Shown here: piece after piece, positions 54,526 to 62,679 of the stretch
How the letters are laid out: every line of letters starts with the position of its first letter
How positions within the stretch are numbered: the stretch's first letter is position 1
Source of the DNA: Brucella sp. BE17
Lineage (GTDB): Bacteria > Pseudomonadota > Alphaproteobacteria > Rhizobiales > Rhizobiaceae
DNA: 64,000 nucleotides
NCBI RefSeq assembly: GCF_039545455.1
Contig: NZ_CP154468.1
Location: 1,226,001 to 1,290,000 of the forward strand
Reading direction: 5' to 3'
Made by a program: the position numbers and the translations under genes
Notes under the pieces: generated by a model
What the model saw: the letters and a program-made list of their open reading frames with translations, nothing else
Databases searched by the model: none
What the model was told of the DNA's origin: nothing

Positions 54526-54992
54526 GAGATCACCTCCGGTTCGTCAGGTTGGTGCGGCGGCCGGAGACGGCTGCGCGCTGTAGCGAACCATGGAAAGTGA
54601 TCGGCGGCGTGTAGCGTGCCGCATTTGCGGCTATGCGCAGACGGCACCCCTGATAGGGGCTGTGTCAGTGCGAAAAGACCTGAGATTTCAGCAACTCAGG
54701 GGGAGGCGTGCGGAATCCCTCAAGACATCGGAGTGCAATTCGGTTAAGAATACCGTTGGAGCAGACGCACTGCTCCGGGGCTTAGTAACCCCTGTTGGCG
54801 GTTGGTGTCGGCCGTGACGATGCCACACTCCTTGACCCTATGGTCGGGGAGCCCTTGGCGTATGTCCAGGGCTTCTCGCCTAAAGGCCATGGGGCCGTCC
54901 AACACGGTTACTAACTCCCCGATCACCAGGAGTCAGAGAGTTTTATTGCGGGGGCGAACCGCAGAAACTCTTCTGAAAGAAGGGGAATAATC
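54526..54992. promoter_or_regulatory. Divergent rdfS / qseM control region with structured repeats
   Basis: This is a 467-bp gene-free region. TTAGTAACC at 54782-54790 followed by TGTTGG (54793-54798) has an inverted copy: GGTTACTAA at 54906-54914 with CCAACA at 54899-54904. Between them lie AGCCCT/AGGGCT and GGTCGGGGAG/CTCCCCGATC stems. GAAGGGGAAT precedes the qseM GTG. It may hold the FseA-dependent rdfS promoter and a folded qseM leader. Confidence 0.5.
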
Positions 54993-55283
54993 GTGAAAAC
55001 ACCCGTCGAACTTGACCCCGATGTGGATGATCTGGCCCCGTCCGGCCATGTCATCACCGCCTATGACGAGCAGCACTTCGTGACCTATCTGCGCCTTCTC
55101 GACGCCAAGTCCGAGGAAGCCGACTGGAAGGAAGTGGCGCGAATAGTTCTGCACCGCGATCCGACATCAGATGAGATGCGAACCCGACGATGCTGGCAGA
55201 GCCATCTGGAACGCGCTCAATGGCTGTCACGGGAAGGTTACAGGCAAATACTGGAACAGGCTGCGGCAAACAGGAATCGGTGA
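54993..55283 (+). CDS. qseM: DUF2285 stand-alone protein (QseM-like antiactivator)
   Basis: This is a 96-aa acidic protein. The DUF2285 pattern is DEQHFVTYLRLLDAKSEEADWKEVARIVLHRDPTSDEMRTRRCWQSHLERAQWLSREGYRQIL. In ICEMlSymR7A the protein QseM is a DUF2285 domain that binds the DUF6499 part of FseA and blocks activation. Here it lies tail to tail (7-bp gap) with a DUF6499-DUF2285 pair on the other strand. Start is GTG 54993. Function assigned by family and context. Confidence 0.8.
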   Translation: MKTPVELDPDVDDLAPSGHVITAYDEQHFVTYLRLLDAKSEEADWKEVARIVLHRDPTSDEMRTRRCWQSHLERAQWLSREGYRQILEQAAANRNR

Positions 55284-55290
55284 GACTGCC

Positions 55291-55980
55291 TCATTTGCCC
55301 TTTGAGCGCGGACCTGGCTTTACCGGATAATGCAAAAGTAGCCGATAGCCCCCGCGCATCATCCTGATGCCGTGGGAAACAAGACGACGTGCCTTATTCT
55401 TGCGCGGATCGGCTTCGAAATCTTCCTTGTTGCCACGGAAGCCGAGCAGGACTTCGGCAACGGCGCGATAGCTTTCGCCGTGGAGCCGTGCGTCCAGGGC
55501 GCGCAACGACAAAAGGTGCCATTGCCGAAGCTGCGCTGGCATGGCGCGAGTATCCGGCCCCGGAGAGCGGCCTGTCAGGCACCGCCAGAGGCGGCGTGCC
55601 GCATGGGCGCGTAATTCCATGAACTCGTCCATAGGCAGGATTGCAGCATAGAAAGCTGCCGCATCGATCGCGCCCTGCGGCAGCCAGAATTGATGCTCCA
55701 TCCCACCGATACGCCAGATTGCGTGCCAGCCATCCGGCGCGCGGCGCAGGATCAGGCCATCGAGATGCGCAAGAGCGACAAGCCTCCTGTCATCGGGTTT
55801 GTTCTGCTCGACCGGTGACAGAATAATAGCCTGCGGATTGAAATGCGGCGACCAGAAAGGCGGTGCGCCGTCAGGCTGCGCGTCGGGGTCGTGTGCGAAA
55901 TCGCACCCCCCAGCGGGCAGCAAAGGCGTCAACCTCTTCTCCCGCGGGTTCTCTCCTCTGCGCGAGTCTCTCGACGTCAT
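55291..55980 (-). CDS. fseA: DUF2285 frame of FseA-like activator (joined by +1 frameshift)
   Basis: This 229-codon frame carries the activator's DNA-binding half: AILSPVEQNKPDD-type linker, LDGLILRRAPDGWHAIWRIGGMEHQFWLP, and a C-terminal DUF2285 domain with QWHLLSLRALDARLHGESYRAVAEVLLGFRGNKEDFEADPRKNKARRLVSHGIRMMRGGYRLLL. Basic residues are frequent there. The first 27 or so codons (from 55980) read unlike the family and overlap the DUF6499 frame, so the real product probably enters this frame at 55896 by frameshifting. The joined protein would have about 264 residues. Confidence 0.75.
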   Translation of the reverse strand: MTSRDSRRGENPREKRLTPLLPAGGCDFAHDPDAQPDGAPPFWSPHFNPQAIILSPVEQNKPDDRRLVALAHLDGLILRRAPDGWHAIWRIGGMEHQFWLPQGAIDAAAFYAAILPMDEFMELRAHAARRLWRCLTGRSPGPDTRAMPAQLRQWHLLSLRALDARLHGESYRAVAEVLLGFRGNKEDFEADPRKNKARRLVSHGIRMMRGGYRLLLHYPVKPGPRSKGK

Positions 55981-56086
55981 GGCGATAGTCTTCGTTACGA
56001 CGAAGATATTCCCAGGCGAAACCAGCGGGCGGAAGGTCTTTAATGCGTCTATAGGCCGCCGGAATACGCCAATCTATGCTCTGCAT
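55871..56086 (-). CDS. fseA: DUF6499 frame of FseA-like activator
   Basis: This is a 71-aa frame, MQSIDWRIPAAYRRIKDLPPAGFAWEYLRRNEDYRHDVERLAQRRE..., matching DUF6499 (WxxxxxYxxLxxLxxxxFAWEYLRRNxxYRxDY). The zero-frame product ends with a short foreign tail (RTRPRRAA). In homologous single-chain proteins RWGVRF continues directly into the DUF2285 part, as it does here if one C after TTT is skipped (CGA TTT C at 55903-55897). ATG 56086 is preferred over an upstream GTG/ATG because the match begins there. Confidence 0.75.
   Translation of the reverse strand: MQSIDWRIPAAYRRIKDLPPAGFAWEYLRRNEDYRHDVERLAQRREPAGEEVDAFAARWGVRFRTRPRRAA
55897..55903 (-). other. Candidate +1 programmed frameshift site CGA-TTT-C
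   Basis: Read on the minus strand, the P-site codon TTT can slip +1 to TTC, which the single tRNA-Phe (anticodon GAA) reads better. The slip joins the DUF6499 frame (to RWGVRF) with the DUF2285 frame (AHDPDAQPDG). The same joint and type of +1 event is known for FseA of ICEMlSymR7A. Confidence 0.55.
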
Positions 56087-56537
56087 GGCGCGTCCTCCCA
56101 AAGCCGGACGGCACAAGGCCACATCCGACCTGAAAAGGCTGCGGTATTGAATGGTTTTGCGGTAGCGTCTCTAACGCGATAAGTGGATCGCCTAACCCGA
56201 TCAATCCATTATACTGTTGCGCATCACATGGGAGACACCCTGACGACATACTTGTGTCAGTGATCGAAGCTGAATGGCGGAAACGCGCGACTGTGTGGTT
56301 CCGGCGCGCTCGACAAGCCCGGCCCGCTGGGCGACAAGGCGGCCGCCCATTGCGGGCAGGTCCGCGCACACGCCCGTAGCGAGGGGCTGATCATGGTGAC
56401 AAACAATATGAAGGTATTGGTCTGCATGCCTGGCCTGCGGGTGGAGAGCCGGGTGTAGCGGTTGCGGTGGGCGTGACGGCTTTCCTGCGGGCATGAGAAA
56501 GGCCCCGATCTTGTGGTCGGGGCCTTTTTGCCGCGCC
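56087..56537. other. Gene-free stretch between the fseA-type frames and DUF736 copy 2
   Basis: No supported gene in 451 bp. TATAAT is present on the minus strand at 56213-56208, about 120 nt before the FseA-type start, but the -35 is weak. The DUF736 terminator lies at the other end (56498-56527). The open frames here are shadows without family features. Confidence 0.4.
56498..56527. terminator. Strong hairpin after DUF736 copy 2
   Basis: The 11-bp perfect arms AAAGGCCCCGA (56498-56508) and TCGGGGCCTTT (56517-56527), 8-nt loop, are followed on the plus strand by more T. Serves the leftward DUF736 gene ending at 56538, and possibly transcripts from the other side. Confidence 0.7.
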
Positions 56538-56864
56538 TCAGTCGCCGCGGCGACCGTTGGGGCGTGACCAGATGAGGGAGAAGGTTTCGCCTTCATCGTC
56601 ATCGAAGAGGTTGGCGTAGATCGGGGCGTTGAAGCTCGGATCGTCCAGCTTGAGGCCCAGATAGTCGCGGCCCTCGTTGGAGCGCTTGGACCAGGCGGCG
56701 CCGATTTCGGCGCGGCCGACCAGAACCCGGTGGCTGGGGGCGTTCTCGCCGGTGGCGCGCAGGTCGGGAACGATGCGCACGCCATTGGCCTTGACGCTCA
56801 GGGTGACGATTTCGCCGGTTAATTCGTTCGAGCCGGTCTTCTTGAAGGTGCCGATGGTTGCCAT
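56538..56864 (-). CDS. DUF736 family protein (copy 2)
   Basis: This is a 108-aa protein, MATIGTFKKTGSNELTGEIVTLSVKANGVRIVPD..., with EIGAAWSKRSNEGRDYLGLKLDDPSFNAPIYANLFDDDEGETFSLIWSRP, a clear DUF736 member. GGAGACT precedes ATG 56864. It is about as diverged from copy 1 as from other elements and stands alone with its own terminator. The function is unknown. Confidence 0.9.
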   Translation of the reverse strand: MATIGTFKKTGSNELTGEIVTLSVKANGVRIVPDLRATGENAPSHRVLVGRAEIGAAWSKRSNEGRDYLGLKLDDPSFNAPIYANLFDDDEGETFSLIWSRPNGRRGD

Positions 56865-57623
56865 TTTAAGTCTCCGTTTTCCTTTTCCGAGCCCGCACCA
56901 TTGCGGCCTCTATGGCGATCGACCGGCCGGAGACGAACGCTGGCGCACCCCCTTTGGGGGCTGGACAGCACAGGAGAAACTTTCTTGTTCCGCACGGAAT
57001 GGCGGCCCTGCCGTCAGGGGAAGAAAGTTGTGACGACGCTGTTGCGCTAAAGCGGTCGAAGCGCATCGCGCTGTTCTTCGGCCAGATCAGGCCATTGAAG
57101 AGGCCGTTTGGAGCGGTCGAGACACGGGGGCTGAATGGAGACGTGGCAATCTTGAAGCCCATCATGATGACCAGACGGGTAACACCGGCCTTGCCTGTCG
57201 CCCTGCGTCTCAGGCCATGCGCATATTTCTTCCCGGACTGTTCTACCGGCATTGCCCCCAACCGGGTTCTGGTCAGACCACAAACGCTGCTGCGGACCGT
57301 TCTGCGCTCCTATGTGCCGCGTCTGCGCCTCAAGCTGATCCGATGCTTGGCCGCTGCCTACCACCGCCACGCTCCTGATGATGAAGATGGCTCATATCCA
57401 CGCCTGGTCTTCATCGGAGGCTCACTATGGTTCATGTGCGTGAAAGGTATCCGCCCGCAGGACCGGCTGCCACCAAGCCCGATAGGTATGGGAAAGCAGT
57501 TGTAGTACCACTGTTCAGTGACTGTCTTGCCGGGCGAAGCTGCCGTTCGCTGCACACGTGAAGAAAGCCGCCGACCGACCTAAAAGGCCATTATGTCTCA
57601 GCGGAACAGTTCGCTATCTCGGC
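56865..57623. other. Gene-free stretch between DUF736 copy 2 and hamB
   Basis: 759 bp without a gene I can support. A long open frame on the plus strand (56912-57505) and one on the minus strand (57261-56866) overlap each other, and neither shows a domain, signal or ribosome site. GC content falls sharply at about 57600 where the Hachiman genes begin. Confidence 0.35.
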
Positions 57624-60068
57624 TCAAAATTCGTGCCTTAGTCCCATATGCATTTGAGCTTCAAACACCAAGATTTCATTCTCACCATCTTGGCGCATCT
57701 TTGCGATCAAATCAGGTCGAAGTTCTACGACACCGGCATCATGCTGAACGTCAACAAACTCAGAATAACTATCGATTAGCTTTCCCGCGAGTATCGAGTT
57801 TACTCCGAAATTCATCAGACTGATCTTTTCACGGTTGGTCGTTCCATACTTGATCTGCAAATATAGCTCTTCATCAAGCTTGCTGAGATCGTGAAGAAGT
57901 TCAACGTATTTCAACAAGTTATTATCAACGAAATCCTGCTCTTCCTTGATCCGCACTATGGCCAGGTTCACTTGCTCGGCATGTGTCTTCTCGCTGATGA
58001 CAACCCAACTTTGGCGAAAAGAGCCTTCCCTAGCGATTTCACCCCACTTCCCGACATAAACTTCATCGCTTCCCATACCCGCCCAATAGCGCAGGAAGTT
58101 CCTGATCATTTCCCCATAAGACGCGCCTTTGATTTTCCAATCAATGAGCATGGCGTAGAAGGCCCGGGCGTTTTCCTCCTTCAAACGGCGAAAGATATCG
58201 AAGGCTGCACCATCCTTGAGGAAAGGGATGAACGCGTCGGCAATCAAAGCCATAACTTCGTTTGAATTTTGAAGCGGCTCAACAACACTGTCGAGTATAT
58301 TCTGAATTTCTATCTCGTGCTGCAGGACATCCATCTCAGAGAGATTGTTCAAAAAACATCCGCGCCCGACAGGCGTTTTCGCGCGCTCAACCTCCAGCCC
58401 GGTCGTTCCTGGAAGGATGTTCTCAAGGAATTCATCGGCCTCGCGCTTCCGTCCCTCTGTGATCTCATCCTCGATCACACCTTCTTCAAGCAATACGTTT
58501 TCGACCTCATCCTGAAGCTTCAGGTCGACTTGCGAAACATTCTTAATGAAATCTTTTAAATTGGCTCCACCGTCCAAATACGCGTCGCCTCCCACTAAGA
58601 AAATCTCCGGCTCCAACATCCTCAATCTTTTAGGATCACCGTTGAAAATTTCGTTGAATCTACAGACCCGGCCGACAAGATTCCGGAACTGCGCCTTTGA
58701 GAGGTTACTTGATCCTTTCTTCTTTTCGAGAATAAACATCTTCTCTGCCGGGATATTAACCCCTTCAAGCAAAGTCGAGTTGCACACGATATGCTGAATT
58801 TCCGGGATTTCGGCATATGCCCTCTCAATATAAAGCTTTACAATATCCGGAACTGAGCCATGGTGATACAATACGCCTTTTCGCAAACCCTCGACAAGCA
58901 AGTACTCACTATGAAGAAAGCTTGAAATGCTCTCGCAAACTCGCGCAACACTAGTGCTTTCGACGCCATCAATTCGAGAAATAATATCGCGCGTGAACCG
59001 CTCGATATTCTTAGGCAAATTGAAAAATATTATGTTCTTACTTGCCGATTTCTGCAAAATTAAATCAAGTTCGTCTTCAAAAGCGCCATCGCCGCATCGA
59101 ACGAATTTGTCGAAATACTGATCGTAAAGCTGGACAGTACCGCCGTCCCTGCAATCAACCACGTAAAAACGCTCAGTCTTCAGGCCCTCTTTGACTTTAT
59201 ACCCTACAGGTTCAATTTCTGCATATCGAAGCTGCAAGTTTGTTTGGTCAACCAAAAATGGAGTCAGGTACTTAAAACGCACTGCCGGATGTCTCCGCTT
59301 TTGCAGAATGATCACCTTGGCCAATAACAAAGCCCGCGGGTCCTTCCCGAGCAGATTGTGCGCTTCATCAACGAAAACAAAGTCGAAATTCACCCCTGGA
59401 TGCTTGATGAAGAACCTGAGCAGGCGCTCCTGAGTCAAGACTGCCAGAAAATTGCGATCACCCCCTTGGAACATCTCGGCATGGGTTATGATTTGGCGGT
59501 TGTCGCCAGCAATCCGCTTTCTAAGCAAGCGTTGTTTGGTCTGCGCGAGCAACGCCTTGGTCGGCACCAAGACGCAGATATTGCTTTGAAGATTTTGATT
59601 GCAGAACCCGGAAATCAGTTCGGATTTACCGTAAGATGTTGGAGCCGTGACAGTCACGTCCGCCACGCTTTGCTCAAAGAAGAAGTTTTGCAGCTCTAGT
59701 TGCTGCTGAGTGAATACCGCGCCCTCGACCTCAAATAAATTTAGCAGTGATGAAAAATACTCCGGAAAAAAATGAACAGTCTCTTCATCATCAGCCAAGC
59801 CGGATTGCACGCTGTCTACAATGGGCATGAAGCCCCTGCCAATCGCGACGTCGTATAGTGGAACGTAGTCACCGGTAAGGTTCGAATACATTACAACAAT
59901 CCGGTATCCCAAAGCGATGACATCTGGGTTGTCATTATTCAGGAACAGGACCGCAGCCGTCAGAAGCGCTTCCGCTTGCACCCGAGTCAATTCACCCCGG
60001 GTTAACAGCGCCTGATATATCTCAAAGAAATCCGAATTTCTGAGCGTTCTGAGCGGTGCCTTAGCCAT
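57624..60068 (-). CDS. hamB: HamB, Hachiman anti-phage helicase
   Basis: This is an 814-aa superfamily 2 helicase. Walker A TVTAPTSYGKSELISGF is near residue 145; motif Ia CVLVPTKALLAQ; DEAH box DFVFVDEAHNLLGKDPR near 235; domain 2 motifs YHHGSVP, IVCNSTLLEGVNIPAEKMFI and RNLVGRVCRFNE (motif VI). A long C-terminal part follows (residues 530-814). It overlaps hamA by 8 nt (ATGGCTAA) with GAGG ahead, so the two are coupled. HamA-HamB is a known DNA-surveillance defence pair: the helicase holds back the HamA nuclease until DNA damage or phage DNA is sensed. Codon use is AT-rich compared with neighbours. Confidence 0.85.
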   Translation of the reverse strand: MAKAPLRTLRNSDFFEIYQALLTRGELTRVQAEALLTAAVLFLNNDNPDVIALGYRIVVMYSNLTGDYVPLYDVAIGRGFMPIVDSVQSGLADDEETVHFFPEYFSSLLNLFEVEGAVFTQQQLELQNFFFEQSVADVTVTAPTSYGKSELISGFCNQNLQSNICVLVPTKALLAQTKQRLLRKRIAGDNRQIITHAEMFQGGDRNFLAVLTQERLLRFFIKHPGVNFDFVFVDEAHNLLGKDPRALLLAKVIILQKRRHPAVRFKYLTPFLVDQTNLQLRYAEIEPVGYKVKEGLKTERFYVVDCRDGGTVQLYDQYFDKFVRCGDGAFEDELDLILQKSASKNIIFFNLPKNIERFTRDIISRIDGVESTSVARVCESISSFLHSEYLLVEGLRKGVLYHHGSVPDIVKLYIERAYAEIPEIQHIVCNSTLLEGVNIPAEKMFILEKKKGSSNLSKAQFRNLVGRVCRFNEIFNGDPKRLRMLEPEIFLVGGDAYLDGGANLKDFIKNVSQVDLKLQDEVENVLLEEGVIEDEITEGRKREADEFLENILPGTTGLEVERAKTPVGRGCFLNNLSEMDVLQHEIEIQNILDSVVEPLQNSNEVMALIADAFIPFLKDGAAFDIFRRLKEENARAFYAMLIDWKIKGASYGEMIRNFLRYWAGMGSDEVYVGKWGEIAREGSFRQSWVVISEKTHAEQVNLAIVRIKEEQDFVDNNLLKYVELLHDLSKLDEELYLQIKYGTTNREKISLMNFGVNSILAGKLIDSYSEFVDVQHDAGVVELRPDLIAKMRQDGENEILVFEAQMHMGLRHEF

Positions 60069-60861
60069 CAGCAACCTCGCCTCTTAGGAAGTCTACAATG
60101 CCTTTGAGTGTGTTCTTTTGCAGGGCAATTGAGATTAAACTGCGAAACTCACGCATATCCCTTTGTGTGGTGTGTCGCCCTTCAAACTCCGCCCCAGTTG
60201 CGAACGCCTGACCGCCGGAAAAACACACAGCCACTAGAACAGCGTTATATTCAGTGCTTAACGATTCACCCGCCACTGCCTTTTCATTGTAGCTCTCGAG
60301 CAGCGCTTCGATTTGTGACTTGAGACCTGAACTTTGAATGACTAAATTTGCCCCGTTCACAGCATTTTGCCAAAGCGTATTTCTTTTGCTATTCAGCGCG
60401 GTTTTCAGGCCGTTTTTTGCTAGAGACAAAAGGTTGCCTAACTTGTTAATGCTCGTTTCTACCCCACAGTCCCCAGCCTTCACTTCAACAAACCAAATTT
60501 CGCTCGTTCCTTTATGATGCAAGACAAGGTCAAAGCCTTTTTTAATTGAATCCTCTTCCATATTGAAGAATGGCGATGCCGCACAAAACTCTTCCTCGAA
60601 GTGCAGAAATAGTACGTGAGTCAGCAACTCTCCAATCATGCCCTTTTGCGTATCAGGGGACTTTGCATCGAATTTCTCGAAGAACGCGGCAAGAGTCCTT
60701 CTGTATGAATAGATAATTGATTTTCTCGACGCCTTAGCCGCACCATGGCAAATCTCTGATAAGCGATTCCGAACAACACCTTTCAGGTCTTCAGAAATAT
60801 TTTCAATAGTGAAGCATAACGACCCCACTTCACTTCTCTCTATATTAACGCCCTCCAACAC
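60061..60861 (-). CDS. hamA: HamA (DUF1837), Hachiman nuclease effector
   Basis: This is a 266-aa protein. Nuclease core residues: Glu in KGMIGELLTHVLFLHF (about residue 77), Asp in IKKGFDLVLHH (about 112), and Glu-x-Lys in IWFVEVKAGDCG (about 124-126), a PD-(D/E)xK pattern as in DUF1837. Likely DNA cleavage that stops an infected cell when released by HamB. The start is GTG 60861 (or TTG 60858) just after GAGGGG. First gene of the two-gene operon. Confidence 0.85.
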   Translation of the reverse strand: MLEGVNIERSEVGSLCFTIENISEDLKGVVRNRLSEICHGAAKASRKSIIYSYRRTLAAFFEKFDAKSPDTQKGMIGELLTHVLFLHFEEEFCAASPFFNMEEDSIKKGFDLVLHHKGTSEIWFVEVKAGDCGVETSINKLGNLLSLAKNGLKTALNSKRNTLWQNAVNGANLVIQSSGLKSQIEALLESYNEKAVAGESLSTEYNAVLVAVCFSGGQAFATGAEFEGRHTTQRDMREFRSLISIALQKNTLKGIVDFLRGEVADG

Positions 60862-61215
60862 AGCCCCTCGAAAACAATATGGATTATAACTGCTCCAACG
60901 CCCCAGCTACTTTATCTTCCTCGGTTAGCTACATTCTTGCAACCACTAAGGTTCATGTGATGAGTATTCGTTGGGTGTTGGCAACCGAATTGCGGGCGAT
61001 CCTGCAGTACCTCTTCCCCGCGCAGCAACCACTGGACTACTGTAAACGATGCACGATGTGTCAAACGCCGGTTTCACGAAGCCCAGCCATAGCGCAAGGT
61101 ACAGCAGTGGATGGCCGGTTTGGACCGAGCCTTGTGATGCACCTGCGAAAAGTTGCGCCATGCTTCGATCTGCCTAGGTGATATTGGCGGGCTCAAAACG
61201 ACAACGTCAAGTATT
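60862..61215. other. Gene-free stretch upstream of hamA
   Basis: 354 bp, no supported gene. The 100 bases next to hamA are AT-rich and presumably hold its promoter (minus strand), but no clean -35/-10 pair stands out. Confidence 0.35.
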
Positions 61216-61455
61216 TCATGCACGAGTAACAATCTCGTCTATCGGACCGGCTGCCGCCATGCCTGCAACGCGCAGGAAGGCTGTCACACCCACGGCAACC
61301 GCGCCGATCACCGAGAAGATGAGCTGCCATGTCTCTGACGGCATCATGTGCTTGACGATACCGAGCGTCGCATAAAACCCGGCCATCCCTGCCGGAGCGA
61401 CGAACGCCAGAGCGATCAGCAGACGCGCCCAGATCGGGCGGACCAGCATGAGCAA
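61216..61455 (-). CDS. Small two-helix membrane protein, possibly cut by the IS3 element
   Basis: This is a 79-aa frame with two hydrophobic helices (ARLLIALAFVAPAGMAGFYATLGIV and LIFSVIGAVAVGVTAFLRVAGMAAAG). The frame is open further upstream across the IS end (residues ...SSSVGQG), so the native start may have been lost to the insertion; TTG 61455 and ATG 61449 are the first starts in non-IS sequence. No family recognised. Confidence 0.5.
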   Translation of the reverse strand: MLMLVRPIWARLLIALAFVAPAGMAGFYATLGIVKHMMPSETWQLIFSVIGAVAVGVTAFLRVAGMAAAGPIDEIVTRA

Positions 61456-61527
61456 GCCCTGACCGACTGAGCTGCTGCCGGTTTTGAGGACACCGAGTTA
61501 AGGTGTTTTTGGAACTGGAGAGTTTTT

Positions 61528-61818
61528 ATGGAGAGACGCAAGTTCAGCCGGGAGTTCAAGCTCGAGGCTGTTAAGCTGGTCAGGGAACGGGGCGTTGCGG
61601 TGGCGCAGGCGGCCCGCGATCTGGATCTGCATGTGAACGTGTTGCGCAAGTGGGTGCGCGAGCAGTCTTCCGACCCGCAGCAGGCCTTCCCCGGTCATGG
61701 GCAGATGAAGCCCGAGCAGCTTGAGATCGAGAAGCTGCGCCGTGAGGTCGCCAAGCTCAAGGCGGAGCGCGATATCCTAAAAAAAGCCGCGGCCTACTTC
61801 GCCAGGGACTCGATATGA
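61528..61818 (+). CDS. IS3-family transposase OrfA
   Basis: This is a 96-aa DNA-binding part: FSREFKLEAVKLVRERGVAVAQAARDLDLHVNVLRKWVREQ is the HTH, then a leucine-zipper-like EQLEIEKLRREVAKLKAERDILKKAAAYF. The slippery A7G at 61779-61786 allows -1 frameshifting to make the OrfAB transposase, and the OrfB frame is open from there. Confidence 0.93.
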   Translation: MERRKFSREFKLEAVKLVRERGVAVAQAARDLDLHVNVLRKWVREQSSDPQQAFPGHGQMKPEQLEIEKLRREVAKLKAERDILKKAAAYFARDSI

Positions 61819-62675
61819 GGTTCTCTTTTGTTGCGAAGCACCGAGGGATCTGGCCGGTCTCGTGGATCTGCGAGGCGCTCGGTGTGTCTCGCTCGGGCTT
61901 CCATGCCTGGCTCAACCGCTCGCCGAGCAGACGGACTCAATATGACGAAGTGCTTGTCGCCGGGATCCGGTCCAGCTTTGCCGGAAGTGATCGCACCTAT
62001 GGCGCCCGGCGAGTCTGGCACGATGTGCTGGCCGAGGGGCTCGAGGCCGGCCTGCATCGCATCGAGCGGCTGATGCGCCAGGAAGGCCTGCGGGCACGCC
62101 CTCGTCGGCGCGGCCTGCCCAAGGATGGCGGGCAGCGCCACGCGGTCTCGCCCAACATCCTGGACCGGGCGTTCGTGGCGTCGGCGCCGAACCAGAAGTG
62201 GATCGCCGACTTCACCTACATCTGGACGGCTCAGGGCTGGCTCTATGTGGCGGCGGTCGTCGACCTCTACTCCCGCCGGGTGGTGGGCTGGTCAATGAGT
62301 TCATCGATGGCCGCTCAACTGGTGACCGATGCGCTGATCATGGCGATCTGGCGTCGCGGCAAGCCCGACAGGCTGCTGCACCACTCCGACCAGGGCAGCC
62401 AATATACATCCGAGCAGTTCCAGCGCCTGATGGCCGATCACGGCATCACCTGCTCAATGAGCCGGTCTGGCAATGTCTGGGACAATGCGGCGATGGAGAG
62501 CTTCTTCTCCTCGCTCAAGACCGAACGCACCGCCCGCAAGGTCTACCGCACAAGGGACGACGCCAAGGCCGATGTGTTCGACTATATCGAGCGCTTCTAC
62601 AACCCGAGGCGCCGACACTCGACACTGGGCTATCTCAGCCCCGTGGAATACGAAGAGCAAGCTAAGCTAGCCTAA
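61815..62675 (+). CDS. IS3-family transposase OrfB (DDE integrase core)
   Basis: This is a 286-aa part with all three catalytic residues: first Asp in NQKWIADFTYIWT, second Asp in LLHHSDQGSQYTS, Glu in VWDNAAMESFFSSLKTE. The HTH-like start RHRGIWPVSWICEALGVSRSGFHAWLNR and ending PRRRHSTLGYLSPVEYE are typical of the IS3 group. ATG 61815 overlaps the OrfA stop by 4 nt. Looks active. Confidence 0.94.
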   Translation: MRFSFVAKHRGIWPVSWICEALGVSRSGFHAWLNRSPSRRTQYDEVLVAGIRSSFAGSDRTYGARRVWHDVLAEGLEAGLHRIERLMRQEGLRARPRRRGLPKDGGQRHAVSPNILDRAFVASAPNQKWIADFTYIWTAQGWLYVAAVVDLYSRRVVGWSMSSSMAAQLVTDALIMAIWRRGKPDRLLHHSDQGSQYTSEQFQRLMADHGITCSMSRSGNVWDNAAMESFFSSLKTERTARKVYRTRDDAKADVFDYIERFYNPRRRHSTLGYLSPVEYEEQAKLA

Positions 62676-62679
62676 CTTC

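Noticed and set aside
56912..57505. Long open frame of 197 codons on the plus strand
   Set aside because: No ribosome site, no domain pattern, and it overlaps another featureless frame on the opposite strand; composition looks non-coding.
57624..60068. Housekeeping SKI2-type RNA helicase
   Set aside because: Overlap with a DUF1837 nuclease gene, AT-rich composition and location in a mobile element fit HamB better.
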